A stretch of DNA of 35,773 nt, from positions 1-35,773 of the IMG/VR virus record IMGVR_UViG_3300048597_000142; one strand, 5' to 3'. The stretch comes from a virus. Position numbers and translations under genes: made by a program. This document shows, piece after piece, positions 6,932-15,095 of this stretch. Under the pieces are notes generated by a model. That model was not told the DNA's origin. It saw nothing but the letters and a program-made list of their open reading frames with translations, and did no database searches. The first letter of the stretch is position 1. Each line of letters begins with the position of its first letter.

Positions 6932-7741
6932 GTGGCGATCACCACCCAGGATGAGCTCGTTGCGGCGCTCGGCACGGCACAACGCCTGATCCAGGTCAAG
7001 GCGAACGTCACTGCAGTGTCGGGCCGCATGTGCGCCCTGTGGTCTGGTGCCGGGCAGCCCGGTGCCGGCTCGACGACGCTCGGCCAGTCCGCTGCCGGTG
7101 TGGTACCCGTCGATTCCGACACAGGTTTCCAGACGTTCGTCAACCCCGGCGCGGGCAACTCGTATCTGGCCGGGGTGTCAGGCATCTCGGCGGTATCGGG
7201 TCTGCTCGTCATCTGGGACAACGTGTGGTGCTGGGGGTCGGGTGGCTCTGGTTGGAACGTGACGACCACCACCGCGCAGGACACGTCGTCGCCTGCGGCG
7301 CTGACACGTCCCGATTCGACCGGAGCGGGGACCGAGGCATGGTTCCATGTGCTCGCCACGATGGGTGCCGGCGCCGCGTCGCCGGTGCTGTCGTACACCA
7401 ACGGTGCTGGCACCTCGGGCCGCACGACGGGCACGCTCGGCTACAACGCCTCGGCGATCATTGGATCCATGTACCCGTTCCCGTTGCAGTCCGATGACAC
7501 CGGGGTGCGTTCAGTGCAGTCGCTCACGACATCGGTATCGATGAGCTCGGGCACAGCAGCCATTCGCATCATGCGCCGCGTGGCGTCGATCCCAGTGGTC
7601 GCGAACGTCGGCTTCAAGTACGACGCCTTCGACCTCGGAATGCCGCTCATCTCCAACGACGCAGCCCTGATGATCGGCAGCCAGGCTGCGTCCACGTCCT
7701 CCGGCCCGGTGCAACTGGAACTGATTCTGGCGCAGGGGTAG
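6932..7741 (+). CDS. Putative virion surface protein
   Basis: A 269-residue protein starting at GTG one base after the preceding stop. It is Gly/Ser/Thr-rich and beta-rich throughout. A helical start (residues 1-25, DELVAALGTAQRLIQVKAN) is followed by a GRMCALWSGAGQPGAGS segment that I have seen in uncharacterised phage virion proteins. There is no enzymatic motif. With its neighbours on both sides it forms a block of apparent surface proteins placed before the capsid genes. A head fibre, decoration protein or minor tail protein are all possible. Confidence 0.65.
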   Translation: MAITTQDELVAALGTAQRLIQVKANVTAVSGRMCALWSGAGQPGAGSTTLGQSAAGVVPVDSDTGFQTFVNPGAGNSYLAGVSGISAVSGLLVIWDNVWCWGSGGSGWNVTTTTAQDTSSPAALTRPDSTGAGTEAWFHVLATMGAGAASPVLSYTNGAGTSGRTTGTLGYNASAIIGSMYPFPLQSDDTGVRSVQSLTTSVSMSSGTAAIRIMRRVASIPVVANVGFKYDAFDLGMPLISNDAALMIGSQAASTSSGPVQLELILAQG

Positions 7742-7745
7742 CGCG

Positions 7746-8669
7746 GTGGCGACCGGCCAATACCCGAACGGTGGCCGGTTCACCCGCCGCCGTTCACCGC
7801 AATCCGCCTCCGGTCAACGACCGGGACAACGACTCTGGCCGCTGACCCCGACGACCCCCGGCGTCGAGCAGTACGGGTCTCAGTCGCAGACCCCCAACCT
7901 GATCGCACTCGATTCGTTCTGGGGTGCGATCAGCTCGTTCCCGCAAACCGTCAACGCCCAGCCCGCCATCCTCACCCTGACAGGAGAGGTCGGAACCCCG
8001 ACACCCGGCCCGATCTCGCAAACGGCACAGCCCGCCACGATGTCACTGGCCGGGGTGGCCGGCACCGGCGACGTGACGGGCGCACCATGCCTCGATGGCG
8101 GATTCGCCTCCACGTCCTCGTTCGCTTACGTGCTCGATGGCGGCGACGCCAGCTCCACGCCCGCCGCCATAACGGACGGCGGGAACGCCTTCTCCGAGTT
8201 CGACTGCCCAACCGTCGTCTACGCCCAGGCCGCCACGCTCACCCTGTCAGCAGCCGCCGGCACACCCACGGGCGGCCCGGCCAGTCGCGTCGCACAGCCC
8301 GCCACGCTGACGCTGACGGGAACTGCCGGCACACCATCCCCCGGTGCGGTCACGTCGACTGCCCAGACAGCCACACTCGACCTGTCCGGCGTCGCCGGCA
8401 CCACAACCGGCGGGCCCGTCACAGTGACCGCCCAGCCCGCCGCCCTCACACTCGCCGGGATACCAGGCACCGGGTCGACGCTGGAGCCGCAAACGGTCAC
8501 CGCGCAGCCCGCCACCTTGACCCTCACAGCGATCGCCGGGATCGCATCAACGATCTCGAGCACCCCGCCATCGTCCGGCGGCGGAGGTCGCCGCCATCGG
8601 CGCCAACAGACGCCGATCCGGGTCCGTCAGAACGACGACGACGAAGTTCTGCTGCTCATCTCGCTCTGA
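7746..8669 (+). CDS. Repeat-containing virion protein with DGG motifs
   Basis: A 307-residue protein starting at GTG. It has an N-terminal region of about 70 residues, then seven repeats of about 20 residues built around AQPATLTLTG-AGT, interrupted after the second repeat by a segment with three DGG-A motifs (LDGGFAS, LDGGDASS, TDGGNA). It ends with a Gly-rich and Arg-rich segment and an acidic-hydrophobic tail. Short beta repeats of this type occur in phage fibres and decoration proteins. The DGGDASS segment reappears in the tail hub protein at 16877. A surface-exposed virion role is inferred, not shown. Confidence 0.65.
   Translation: MATGQYPNGGRFTRRRSPQSASGQRPGQRLWPLTPTTPGVEQYGSQSQTPNLIALDSFWGAISSFPQTVNAQPAILTLTGEVGTPTPGPISQTAQPATMSLAGVAGTGDVTGAPCLDGGFASTSSFAYVLDGGDASSTPAAITDGGNAFSEFDCPTVVYAQAATLTLSAAAGTPTGGPASRVAQPATLTLTGTAGTPSPGAVTSTAQTATLDLSGVAGTTTGGPVTVTAQPAALTLAGIPGTGSTLEPQTVTAQPATLTLTAIAGIASTISSTPPSSGGGGRRHRRQQTPIRVRQNDDDEVLLLISL
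7956..8545 (+). repeat. Seven degenerate in-frame repeats, about 60-70 bp each
   Basis: Units begin with codons for AQPA or AQAA/AQTA and encode about 20 residues each, with the sixth slightly longer. A DGG-rich insertion lies between units 2 and 3. The repetition is clear at protein level and diverged at DNA level, which points to an old duplication kept by selection for structure rather than recent slippage. Confidence 0.75.
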
Positions 8670-8691
8670 CCCCACCGAAGGAGACGCAACG

Positions 8692-9648
8692 ATGAAGAAG
8701 GCGCTGACCGACGTCACGATCAAGAACGCTGACCTCGGCCTGGTCGAGGCAGTGTTCTCACGGTTCGACGTCATCGACCGCGACGGCGACGTCACCCGCA
8801 AGGGAGCGTTCAGCGAGGGCGCACCGGTGGTCATCTCTGCGTACGGCCACAAGTCCTGGGAGGGGCAACTCCCCATCGGCAAGGGCACCATCCACGAGCT
8901 CGACGACGTCGCCATCCTCAAAGGCCAGTTCTTCATGAACACCACCCACGGCCGCGACGCCTTCGAGACCGTCAAGGAGCTGTCCGAGGACGGGCTGCAG
9001 GAGTGGTCCTACAGCCTCCACGACGTCGTCGCGAAGGCCGACACCGTCGAGGGCCGAAAGGTGCGGGTGCTGGAAAAGATCCGGGTCAAGGAAGTGTCTC
9101 CGGTGCTGATCGGCGCCGGTATCGACACCGGCACGCTGTCCACCAAGGGCGTCAAGCAGTGGGCGTCAGCCACTCGCCAGGCGCTGCAGGTCGCCGCCAA
9201 GGACCGCTGGGCGGACGAGGACGTCTGGGTGTACGTCGACGACTACGACCCCGAAGCGTTGACTGCGATCGTGTCGATCGAGGCCGACACCTACCGGCTG
9301 ATCCAGGTGTCGTACAGCCTCGACGGCGACACCGTCACCTTCGGCGACGACGAGATCGAAGTGGTCCGCACCGTCGCATACGCCCGCAAGGGCTCCAAGT
9401 TCTCCGAGCAGACCGACGCCGCATTGGTCGCCGTCAAGCAGCTCGTCCACATGGCCGCGGAGCGATTGGCGCTCAGGGCCCCGGAAGGCAAACCGGTGAC
9501 CGAACAACTCGACGCGTACGAGCAGCTCATGAACGAGCTGTCGCCGTTGAAGTCAGCCATCGACGCCACGAACACCCCCACCCCCGATGACGAACTGGCG
9601 CGCGAGTTCGCCCGGTTCGTCGCAATCTCCCAAGGAGTCACATCATGA
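8692..9648 (+). CDS. HK97-type prohead protease
   Basis: A 318-residue protein. Residues 5-145 match the U35 prohead protease fold: FDVIDRDGDV near 25-34, catalytic histidine in AYGHKSWEG (H53), and the serine-containing EWSYSL (S106 or S108). It processes the capsid protein N-terminus and itself during maturation. Residues 160-250 form an extra mixed domain, and the C-terminal 60 residues are helical (EQLDAYEQLMNEL). The stop overlaps the capsid gene by 4 nt (ATGA), which suits co-translation of protease and substrate. Confidence 0.93.
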   Translation: MKKALTDVTIKNADLGLVEAVFSRFDVIDRDGDVTRKGAFSEGAPVVISAYGHKSWEGQLPIGKGTIHELDDVAILKGQFFMNTTHGRDAFETVKELSEDGLQEWSYSLHDVVAKADTVEGRKVRVLEKIRVKEVSPVLIGAGIDTGTLSTKGVKQWASATRQALQVAAKDRWADEDVWVYVDDYDPEALTAIVSIEADTYRLIQVSYSLDGDTVTFGDDEIEVVRTVAYARKGSKFSEQTDAALVAVKQLVHMAAERLALRAPEGKPVTEQLDAYEQLMNELSPLKSAIDATNTPTPDDELAREFARFVAISQGVTS

Positions 9649-10841
9649 GCACCACTTTCCCCGAACTGAAGGAAGTCAACGGCAAGATCGACGAGCGCCG
9701 CAAGCAGCTCAAGGCGATCTTCGACGAGGCCGGCCCCGACATCGACTTCAAGAAGGTCACGTCGCTCGGCGACAGCGTCGACGTCGTCGCCAAGGTCCGC
9801 GAGCTGAACACCGAACTCGACGAGCTCGGCACCAAGGCCCGCGACCTCGGCGAAGTCAAGCGCGCCTACGAGCGTTCGCTCGAGACGTCCGAGCACATCG
9901 AAGAGGAGCCCCCGGCCCGCAAGGGTTCGGCGTCGTTCGGTGAGGCGTTCGTCAAGTCCGCCGCCTACGGCACCAAGGGCGCCGTCGCCGAACTCGACGT
10001 CGAGGTCAAGACCCTGATGACGACCACGGCCGGCTGGGCGCCCGAGACGACCCGCTCCGGTCGAGTCATCGACGAGCAGACCCGCCCGATCCAGGTGACC
10101 GACATCATCCCCGTGGAGACGACCGCCCAGTCGGCGTACGTCTACATGGAGGAGACCACGTTCACCAACAACGCCGCAGAAGCCGCCGAAGGCGGCACCT
10201 ACGGTGAGGCCGCTCTCGCTCTGACCGAGCAGTCCTCGACGGTCCGCAAGGTCGCCGTGTTCCTCCCGGTCACCGATGAGCAGCTCGAGGACGAAGCCGA
10301 AGCGCAGTCGTACGTGAACCGTCGTCTGCCGTTCATGCTGCGTCAGCGCCTCGACGGTCAGATCCTGACCGGTGACGGCACCGCCCCGAACCTGCGCGGC
10401 GCCAACAACGTCGCCTCAATCCAGACCCAGGCCAAGGGCGCCGACCCTGTGTTCGACGCCATCCTCAAGGCTTCCGTCAAGGTGCGGGTCACCGGCCGGG
10501 CGATGCCCGACTACATGGTGATCCACCCCAACGACTGGCAGGACCTGCGTCTCACCCGGACGGTGGACGGCATCTACATCCTCGGGAACCCGAACGAGGC
10601 TGGCCCGTCCAGCATCTGGGGTCTCGGGGTCGTGGAGTCCGACGCCCAGACGGAGAACACGGCTCTCGTGGCCGACTTCGCCAACTACTCGCTCCTCGCC
10701 GTCAAGCGAGGCATCGAGGTCCAGGTGTCCAACAGCCACTCGACGTACTTCGTCGAGGGCAAGCAGGTCGTGCGCGCCGACCTGCGTGCCGCTCTCGTGT
10801 GGTTCCGCCCGCAGGCGATTTGCACCGTCACCGGCATCTGA
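9645..10841 (+). CDS. Major capsid protein (HK97 fold)
   Basis: A 398-residue protein. Residues 1-85 are a charged coiled-coil delta (scaffolding) domain, to be removed by the upstream protease. The mature region starts near residue 100 and shows the HK97 order: SFGEAFVKSAAYG, VIPVETT-like strands of the E-loop region, AVFLPVTDEQLEDEA at the spine helix start, a LDGQILTGDG segment, YMVIHPNDWQDLRL, and a C-terminal VQVSNSHSTYFVEGKQVVRADLR strand region. Length is typical. It builds the icosahedral shell. A hairpin follows the gene. Confidence 0.95.
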   Translation: MSTTFPELKEVNGKIDERRKQLKAIFDEAGPDIDFKKVTSLGDSVDVVAKVRELNTELDELGTKARDLGEVKRAYERSLETSEHIEEEPPARKGSASFGEAFVKSAAYGTKGAVAELDVEVKTLMTTTAGWAPETTRSGRVIDEQTRPIQVTDIIPVETTAQSAYVYMEETTFTNNAAEAAEGGTYGEAALALTEQSSTVRKVAVFLPVTDEQLEDEAEAQSYVNRRLPFMLRQRLDGQILTGDGTAPNLRGANNVASIQTQAKGADPVFDAILKASVKVRVTGRAMPDYMVIHPNDWQDLRLTRTVDGIYILGNPNEAGPSSIWGLGVVESDAQTENTALVADFANYSLLAVKRGIEVQVSNSHSTYFVEGKQVVRADLRAALVWFRPQAICTVTGI

Positions 10842-10853
10842 CCGGTTCCGTGG

Positions 10854-10889
10854 GTCGGTGGAGCGGGGTTCATGCTCCGCTCCACCGAC
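10854..10889 (+). terminator. Strong hairpin after capsid gene
   Basis: A perfect 13-bp stem (10854-10866 with 10877-10889) with a 10-nt loop, 12 nt after the capsid stop. No T-run follows, as is often the case in GC-rich actinobacterial DNA. It could reduce readthrough to downstream head-tail genes, giving more capsid mRNA, or protect the 3' end of the capsid transcript. Confidence 0.7.
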
Positions 10890-10926
10890 TCGCTCACCCC
10901 TGATCATCGAACAGAAGGAGCCAGAC

Positions 10927-11136
10927 ATGGCAGTCATCTCAGGTGGCAACATCATCCCCGGGGGCCCTGCGTCGCCACCGCTCGAGAAGGCGGGTGCGTT
11001 GGCGTCGAACGACTTCGCCGCCGGCCTCGTCGTGGGTCGCCAGGCCGTCGACACCACCAACGGCAAGCTGTACATCTGTACGGTCACCAACGGCACGACC
11101 ACGTCGACGTGGGTTGTCGTAGGGGCGCAGACGTGA
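10927..11136 (+). CDS. Small putative head protein (69 aa)
   Basis: A 69-residue protein with a good ribosome site (AAGGAG about 7 nt before ATG). It is Gly/Ala/Thr-rich, with [18 protein letters not shown] at the N-terminus and a beta-hairpin-like [25 protein letters not shown] end. Small proteins like this right after the capsid gene are often capsid decoration or head-associated proteins. No family is identified. Confidence 0.6.
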   Translation: MAVISGGNIIPGGPASPPLEKAGALASNDFAAGLVVGRQAVDTTNGKLYICTVTNGTTTSTWVVVGAQT

Positions 11137-11531
11137 TCTCCCCGGCCCGCATCTGGCGCACCGTCGACGGCGAGCTCGTCCCGAACGAGCACCCCGACGC
11201 AGCGTTCCTGGTGGTCGGCGCCGGCTGCGAGGTGCCACCCGCCGACGAGGAAGTGGTCAAGGACTTCCTCGCCGCCAACCCGGAAGCGATCCCGGCCCCC
11301 GAGCCCGAGACGGAGCCCGAGCCGGAGCCCGAGACGGAGCCCGAGACGGAGCCCGAGACGGAGCCCGAGACGGAGCCCGAGACGGAGCCCGAGACGGAGC
11401 CCGAGCCGGAGCCCGAGACGGAGCCCGAGACGGAGCCCGAGACGGAGCCCGACGACGAGCCGGAGCCGGAGACGGAGACGGTCGAACCGAAGAAGCGGGC
11501 TGGCCGTCACGCATCCAAGCCGGAGGAGTGA
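11133..11531 (+). CDS. Acidic repeat protein in head-tail region
   Basis: A 132-residue protein that starts at GTG in a GTGA overlap. Residues 1-52 form a folded-looking domain ([21 protein letters not shown], then [12 protein letters not shown]). Residues 57-106 are a run of twelve ETEP or EPEP tetrapeptides, and the C-terminus is basic ([11 protein letters not shown]). The N-terminal part resembles short head proteins encoded beside capsid genes. The Glu/Pro run would be an extended, highly acidic arm. The repeat makes spurious long frames on both strands; this frame is chosen for its start, overlap and codon use. Confidence 0.65.
   Translation: MISPARIWRTVDGELVPNEHPDAAFLVVGAGCEVPPADEEVVKDFLAANPEAIPAPEPETEPEPEPETEPETEPETEPETEPETEPETEPEPEPETEPETEPETEPDDEPEPETETVEPKKRAGRHASKPEE
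11301..11450 (+). repeat. 12-bp tandem repeat encoding ETEP
   Basis: Twelve units of the 12-mer GAGACGGAGCCC run from 11307 to 11450, preceded by one partial unit. Units 2 and 9 carry CCG in place of ACG (EPEP). Near-perfect DNA identity suggests recent slippage or expansion, and the copy number may vary or be misassembled. Confidence 0.9.
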
Positions 11532-11534
11532 GTC

Positions 11535-12389
11535 ATGGCGACGTCGACATTCACCCGTGAAGGGGTGCAGCGCATCCTGGTCGGGTCGATGTCGGCGCTC
11601 GCCCGGCTCACACTGAAAGACCAGGACGGCACCCGTGTCGCCGCCGCAGGCACACTGACAGCCAACCTCCAACGCGCCGATGGCACCGTGCTGGCAACCG
11701 GCCGGGCAACCGCCCCCGGCGTCGGCACAGGCGCCTACACGGTCACATTGACCGCAGCGGAGTGCGCGACGCTCGACATCATCCAGGTCACCTGGATCGA
11801 CGGGACCACACCCCGTGCGACGACGTTCCATCGCATCGTCGGCGGCTTCCTGTTCGGCATCGACGACCTGGCGGCAGCCTCCGGGATGTCCGGTGTCGCC
11901 ACCACCGACCTGCTGCGTGCACGTGACTGGATCACTGACGTCATCGAGGAGAACACCGGCACCGCCTGGTGCCCAACCTACGACGTCGAGCAGTTCATCG
12001 GTGACGGCTGCGTCCACGTTCTCGACGTCCGCCCGATCCGAGCGGTCCGGTCGTTGACCGTTGACGACGTCGCCCAGGTCGTCGCCGACGTGGACGTCGA
12101 CGAGGCGTCAGGGGTCATCTCCGGCGTCGGAATGACCGGCCGGTGCGTGATCGGCTACGAACACGGCTACGACGCTCCACCGGCAGATCTTCGTGACGCA
12201 GCGTTCGAGGGTGCCCGGGACCGGATCCTGCGTTCCTCTTCGGGACTCTCGGACCGGATCCGGTCGGTCACGAACGATCTGGGTGTCACCCAACAGTTCT
12301 CGTATCCCGGGCCGGGTCATCCGACCGGAATCGATTCGGTCGACGCCGCCATCAGGGCGCATGATCGCCGCCTGGTCGGGATGGCCTGA
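11535..12389 (+). CDS. Head-tail connector, with N-terminal Ig-like domain
   Basis: A 284-residue protein. Residues 1-105 are beta-rich and look like a small immunoglobulin-like module (ARLTLKDQDGTRVAAAGTL through GAYTVTLTAAEC). Residues 110-284 resemble head-tail adaptor proteins of the HK97 gp6 or SPP1 gp15 type: helices around LLRARDWITDVIEENTGTAW, a strand region, then a helical DLRDAAFEGARDRILRSSSGLSDRIRSV segment. It likely sits below the portal ring. It overlaps the next gene by 1 nt. Confidence 0.6.
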   Translation: MATSTFTREGVQRILVGSMSALARLTLKDQDGTRVAAAGTLTANLQRADGTVLATGRATAPGVGTGAYTVTLTAAECATLDIIQVTWIDGTTPRATTFHRIVGGFLFGIDDLAAASGMSGVATTDLLRARDWITDVIEENTGTAWCPTYDVEQFIGDGCVHVLDVRPIRAVRSLTVDDVAQVVADVDVDEASGVISGVGMTGRCVIGYEHGYDAPPADLRDAAFEGARDRILRSSSGLSDRIRSVTNDLGVTQQFSYPGPGHPTGIDSVDAAIRAHDRRLVGMA

Positions 12390-12877
12390 TGGACACACCC
12401 ACCTTCGTCGTGCTGAAACGGTGGGCCGACCATCTCGCCGGACTCATGCCCGCCTCGATCGTGCCGACGACGGGCCATCCGGTCGTGCCGGTGTACTACT
12501 CGAACCCGGGTGACCGGGTGCTCGGCCCGGACTGTGTCTGGTTCGATCGGATCAACGATGACTACGACGTCATCCCGTTGAAAGCCGGCCGCCGCCGGCG
12601 GCTGATCACCACCACGTTCCAGGTCGTGATCGAAGTGTTCCTCGAGGGTCCGTCGGCAGCGAACGATGCCTCGTCGTTGCAGTACGACTGCGACGTCCAG
12701 GCTGCTGCGATTCGTCAGGTCATCGACGAGGACATCGCCGACGAAGAGCACCTGCAGTGCCCTGATCTGATCGACGTCGCCAAGCTCGTCAGGGGCCGCG
12801 CCGAGCGTGGCCTGACGGCGACCGGTGCCGGCACCCGCGTCGTGCTCGACGTGTCGTTCGACTCCCGCATTCTCTGA
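12389..12877 (+). CDS. Putative head-tail joining or tail terminator protein
   Basis: A 162-residue protein starting in a TGATG overlap. It has a helical start (FVVLKRWADHLAGLMP), a basic strand segment AGRRRRLITTTFQVVIEVFLEGP near residues 67-90, and a C-terminal VLDVSFDSRIL strand. Order (connector, this gene, small protein, tail tube) and size fit a tail terminator or head-tail joining protein. No specific motif decides between these. Confidence 0.55.
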   Translation: MDTPTFVVLKRWADHLAGLMPASIVPTTGHPVVPVYYSNPGDRVLGPDCVWFDRINDDYDVIPLKAGRRRRLITTTFQVVIEVFLEGPSAANDASSLQYDCDVQAAAIRQVIDEDIADEEHLQCPDLIDVAKLVRGRAERGLTATGAGTRVVLDVSFDSRIL

Positions 12878-12899
12878 CCATCTCACACAGGAGACCCTC

Positions 12900-13199
12900 A
12901 TGCAGATCACCTATGTCGGCCCGTTCGACGCGGTCGAGCTCGTCGACGGCACCATCGCCAAGCACGGCGAAACGATCTCGGTGTCCGCCGAGGTCGCCGG
13001 TCGTCCCGCCGATCCTCGACTGACCGACGCGTTGGCCGCGTTGTCGGCGGCGATCGAAGCGATCGATCACGCCGGAGCAGCGTCGCTGCGCGCGGAGATC
13101 GGCGGCCTCGATCACGGGTCCGGTCTGCTCGCACAACCCTCGAACTGGGTTCCGGCAGAAACGAAGGCAGCAGCCAAGAAGGATGAGGTGACGTCATGA
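12900..13199 (+). CDS. Small head-tail region protein (99 aa)
   Basis: A 99-residue protein with an AGGAG ribosome site 6 nt before ATG. It opens with a strand motif (ITYVGPFDAVEL), as in short phage proteins that bind the head-tail interface, then has a helical Ala-rich middle and a Lys-rich tail. It overlaps the tail tube gene by 4 nt. No function can be assigned beyond a likely role in head-tail assembly. Confidence 0.6.
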   Translation: MQITYVGPFDAVELVDGTIAKHGETISVSAEVAGRPADPRLTDALAALSAAIEAIDHAGAASLRAEIGGLDHGSGLLAQPSNWVPAETKAAAKKDEVTS

Positions 13200-14179
13200 C
13201 CACGATGAACGCCCAACTCGGGGTCGTCGACGAATCGACGTACGGGACCCCGGTGACCGTGACCCGGTTCTTCGAGTTCAACTCGATGGACTTCGACCCG
13301 CAGCACGGCCGCACCGAGTCCAAGGGGCTCCGGGTCGGTACCCGGACGCAACGCTCGGATCGGTTCGAGCCGTACACGCTCGGCGCGAAGTGCCCGGTCG
13401 AGCTCGACGTGCCGACGAAGGGTTTCGGTTTCTGGCTGAAGCACATGCTCGGCACGGTCGGTACCACCGGCCCGACCGACGTCAACTACGTCCACACCGG
13501 CTCCGAGGGATCCCTCACCGGTGATTTCTTCACGATGCAGGGCAACTTCCCGTTCCATCCGTCCGGGACGAACCAGCCGATCACGATGCACGGCTGCAAG
13601 ATCGAGAAGTGGGAACTGGGCTGCGACGCCGAAGGCGTCCTGGTCGCCAAGCTCGACATCGACGCCGAGGACTACGACACCTCCACCGCACTTGCGACAG
13701 CGTCGTATCCGACCGACTACCGGATCTTCTCGTGGGCGGCCGGGGCCGTGTCGATCGGCGGTTCGTCGGTGGAGGCGTACAACTTCAAGGTGTCGTGCGA
13801 CAACAACCTCGACACTGACCGCCGGTACCTGCGTGCCAGTCCATTGAAGAAGGAACCGATCGAGAACGGGATGCGCACCTACGAATGGTCGTGCACCGTC
13901 GACTTCGTCAACCTCACCCAGTTCGACCTGTTCCGCTCAGCGACCCGCGCCGGTGCGCTCGCAGCAATCTCGGCGACGTTCGACGGCCCGGTCGCCCATG
14001 GCGGCACGACACTGCCGAGGATGACGGTGACGATCCCTGCCGCTCGCATCGATGACCCGGGCGGCCCGTCGATCTCCGGTCCTGAAGGGTTGAAGCTGGA
14101 CCTGTCCGGCATCGCCATGTACGACGGATCCGCCAGCCCGGTCTCGTTGGCGTACAGGACCACCGACGCCACGCCCTGA
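13196..14179 (+). CDS. Major tail tube protein
   Basis: A 327-residue protein. The N-terminus (NAQLGVVDESTYGTPVTV, FFEFNSMDF) and the segments GFGFWLKHMLG and MHGCKIEKWELGCDAEG are typical of tail tube proteins of the phage_TTP type. The C-terminal quarter ends in LDLSGIAMYDG. It polymerises into the tail tube around the tape measure. The position before the gp10-like gene, chaperones and tape measure agrees. Confidence 0.85.
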   Translation: MTTMNAQLGVVDESTYGTPVTVTRFFEFNSMDFDPQHGRTESKGLRVGTRTQRSDRFEPYTLGAKCPVELDVPTKGFGFWLKHMLGTVGTTGPTDVNYVHTGSEGSLTGDFFTMQGNFPFHPSGTNQPITMHGCKIEKWELGCDAEGVLVAKLDIDAEDYDTSTALATASYPTDYRIFSWAAGAVSIGGSSVEAYNFKVSCDNNLDTDRRYLRASPLKKEPIENGMRTYEWSCTVDFVNLTQFDLFRSATRAGALAAISATFDGPVAHGGTTLPRMTVTIPAARIDDPGGPSISGPEGLKLDLSGIAMYDGSASPVSLAYRTTDATP

Positions 14180-14619
14180 TGGCCCGCCCGAAGAAAGCGG
14201 GCGTCGTCGCCGTCCAAGGTCTCGACGATCTGCGCCGCGAGCTCCGCAAGCTCGCCGATGCCGGCCTCACCGATCAGCTCAAGGACGCCAACAAGGCGGT
14301 CGCCGACTTGGTCGTGGCCGGCGCCCAGTCGGCTGCATCCACCCGGATGGAACGACGGGCCGCCAGTTCGCTTCGCTCTTCGCGGCAGGCGGCCCGAGCG
14401 CAGGTGGTTGGAGGTTCTGCGAAGGTGCCGTTCTTCGGTGGCGCCGAGTTCGGATCGCTCCGCTACAGGCAGTTCCGGCCGTGGACCGGGTCGAACTCAC
14501 AGTCCGGGTACTTCCTGTACCCGACGATCCGAGACCTGTCAGACGACATCGTCGAGCTGTACGGCGACGAGATCGAGAAGATCGCAGGCAAAGCGTTTCC
14601 AGACAAGGGGATCATCTGA
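14179..14619 (+). CDS. Tail completion / HK97 gp10-like protein
   Basis: A 146-residue basic protein. It starts with a helical segment GLDDLRRELRKLADAGL near residues 12-30 followed by VVAGAQSAASTRM, as in HK97 gp10-like minor tail proteins. The FFGGAEFGSLRYRQFRPWTG motif near 77-96 and the C-terminal YFLYPTIRD plus helix are typical of this family. It starts in a 1-nt overlap with the tail tube gene. Here it lies after the tube gene rather than before it, a minor change of order. Confidence 0.75.
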   Translation: MARPKKAGVVAVQGLDDLRRELRKLADAGLTDQLKDANKAVADLVVAGAQSAASTRMERRAASSLRSSRQAARAQVVGGSAKVPFFGGAEFGSLRYRQFRPWTGSNSQSGYFLYPTIRDLSDDIVELYGDEIEKIAGKAFPDKGII

Positions 14620-14925
14620 ATGGGTACAGGTCGAGAACGATCAGGTGTGCAGTCCGCTGCCACACCGGTGGTGGTGTTGAACGTCAACGGCCAACCGGTG
14701 ACGGTCGATCAGCGCACGTTGACGATGTCGGAACGCCAGGCCGTGAAGTCGGTGCTCGCCAAGCTCGACTACGAGTCCGACGACCTCGACGCCTTGTGCG
14801 CCACGATCTGGGTCGTGATGCGCCGCACCGATCCGGCCCTCACGTTCGCTGAGGTGTGCGACGCCATCACACTCGAGTCCCTGTCCGAGGCGACCAGCGA
14901 GGACGACTCGAGCCCGGAAGAGTGA
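14620..14925 (+). CDS. Tail assembly chaperone, upstream (gpG-like)
   Basis: A 101-residue protein beginning immediately after the previous stop. It has a strand-rich start (VVVLNVNGQPVTVDQ), then helices around MSERQAVKSVLAKLDYESDDLDALCATIWVV-like sequence and an acidic end (EDDSSPEE). Position before the tape measure gene and the overlapping downstream frame identify it as the short chaperone that coats the tape measure protein during tail assembly. Confidence 0.8.
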   Translation: MGTGRERSGVQSAATPVVVLNVNGQPVTVDQRTLTMSERQAVKSVLAKLDYESDDLDALCATIWVVMRRTDPALTFAEVCDAITLESLSEATSEDDSSPEE

Positions 14926-15089
14926 GGCGGGCGCTGCTGAAGCAGTGGCCCGCCTTGTCCCGGTTCTACAGGCTGTTCCCGTGGGACGTCGACCGGCTCA
15001 CCGTCGACGAGCTCCGCGAGTACGTCGACCAATACGCCGACTATCAGCGTGAACTGAAGAAGCAGAATCAACGCGCCGCACGGAGGTGA
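14922..15089 (+). CDS. Tail assembly chaperone, downstream frame (gpT-like)
   Basis: A 55-codon frame if started at GTG 14922, in the -1 frame relative to the first chaperone. It encodes LLKQWPALSRFYRLFPWDVDRL then an acidic helix and a basic tail, as in the C-terminal part of gpGT fusions. In most siphophages it is reached by programmed frameshifting. Here I see no canonical slippery heptamer before the TGA at 14923-14925; the best candidate is CCCGGAA at 14913-14919. A GTGA overlap is present, so reinitiation is an equal possibility. Confidence 0.75.
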   Translation: MRRALLKQWPALSRFYRLFPWDVDRLTVDELREYVDQYADYQRELKKQNQRAARR

Positions 15090-15095
15090 CCGAAC

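Noticed and set aside
11301-11450. CRISPR array
   Set aside because: The repeats are contiguous 12-mers without spacers and lie in frame in a gene.
10416-12017. 533-codon open frame on the minus strand
   Set aside because: It runs antisense through the capsid, repeat protein and connector genes. Its core is an artefact of the 12-bp repeat (LRLG repeats), and it has no start context.
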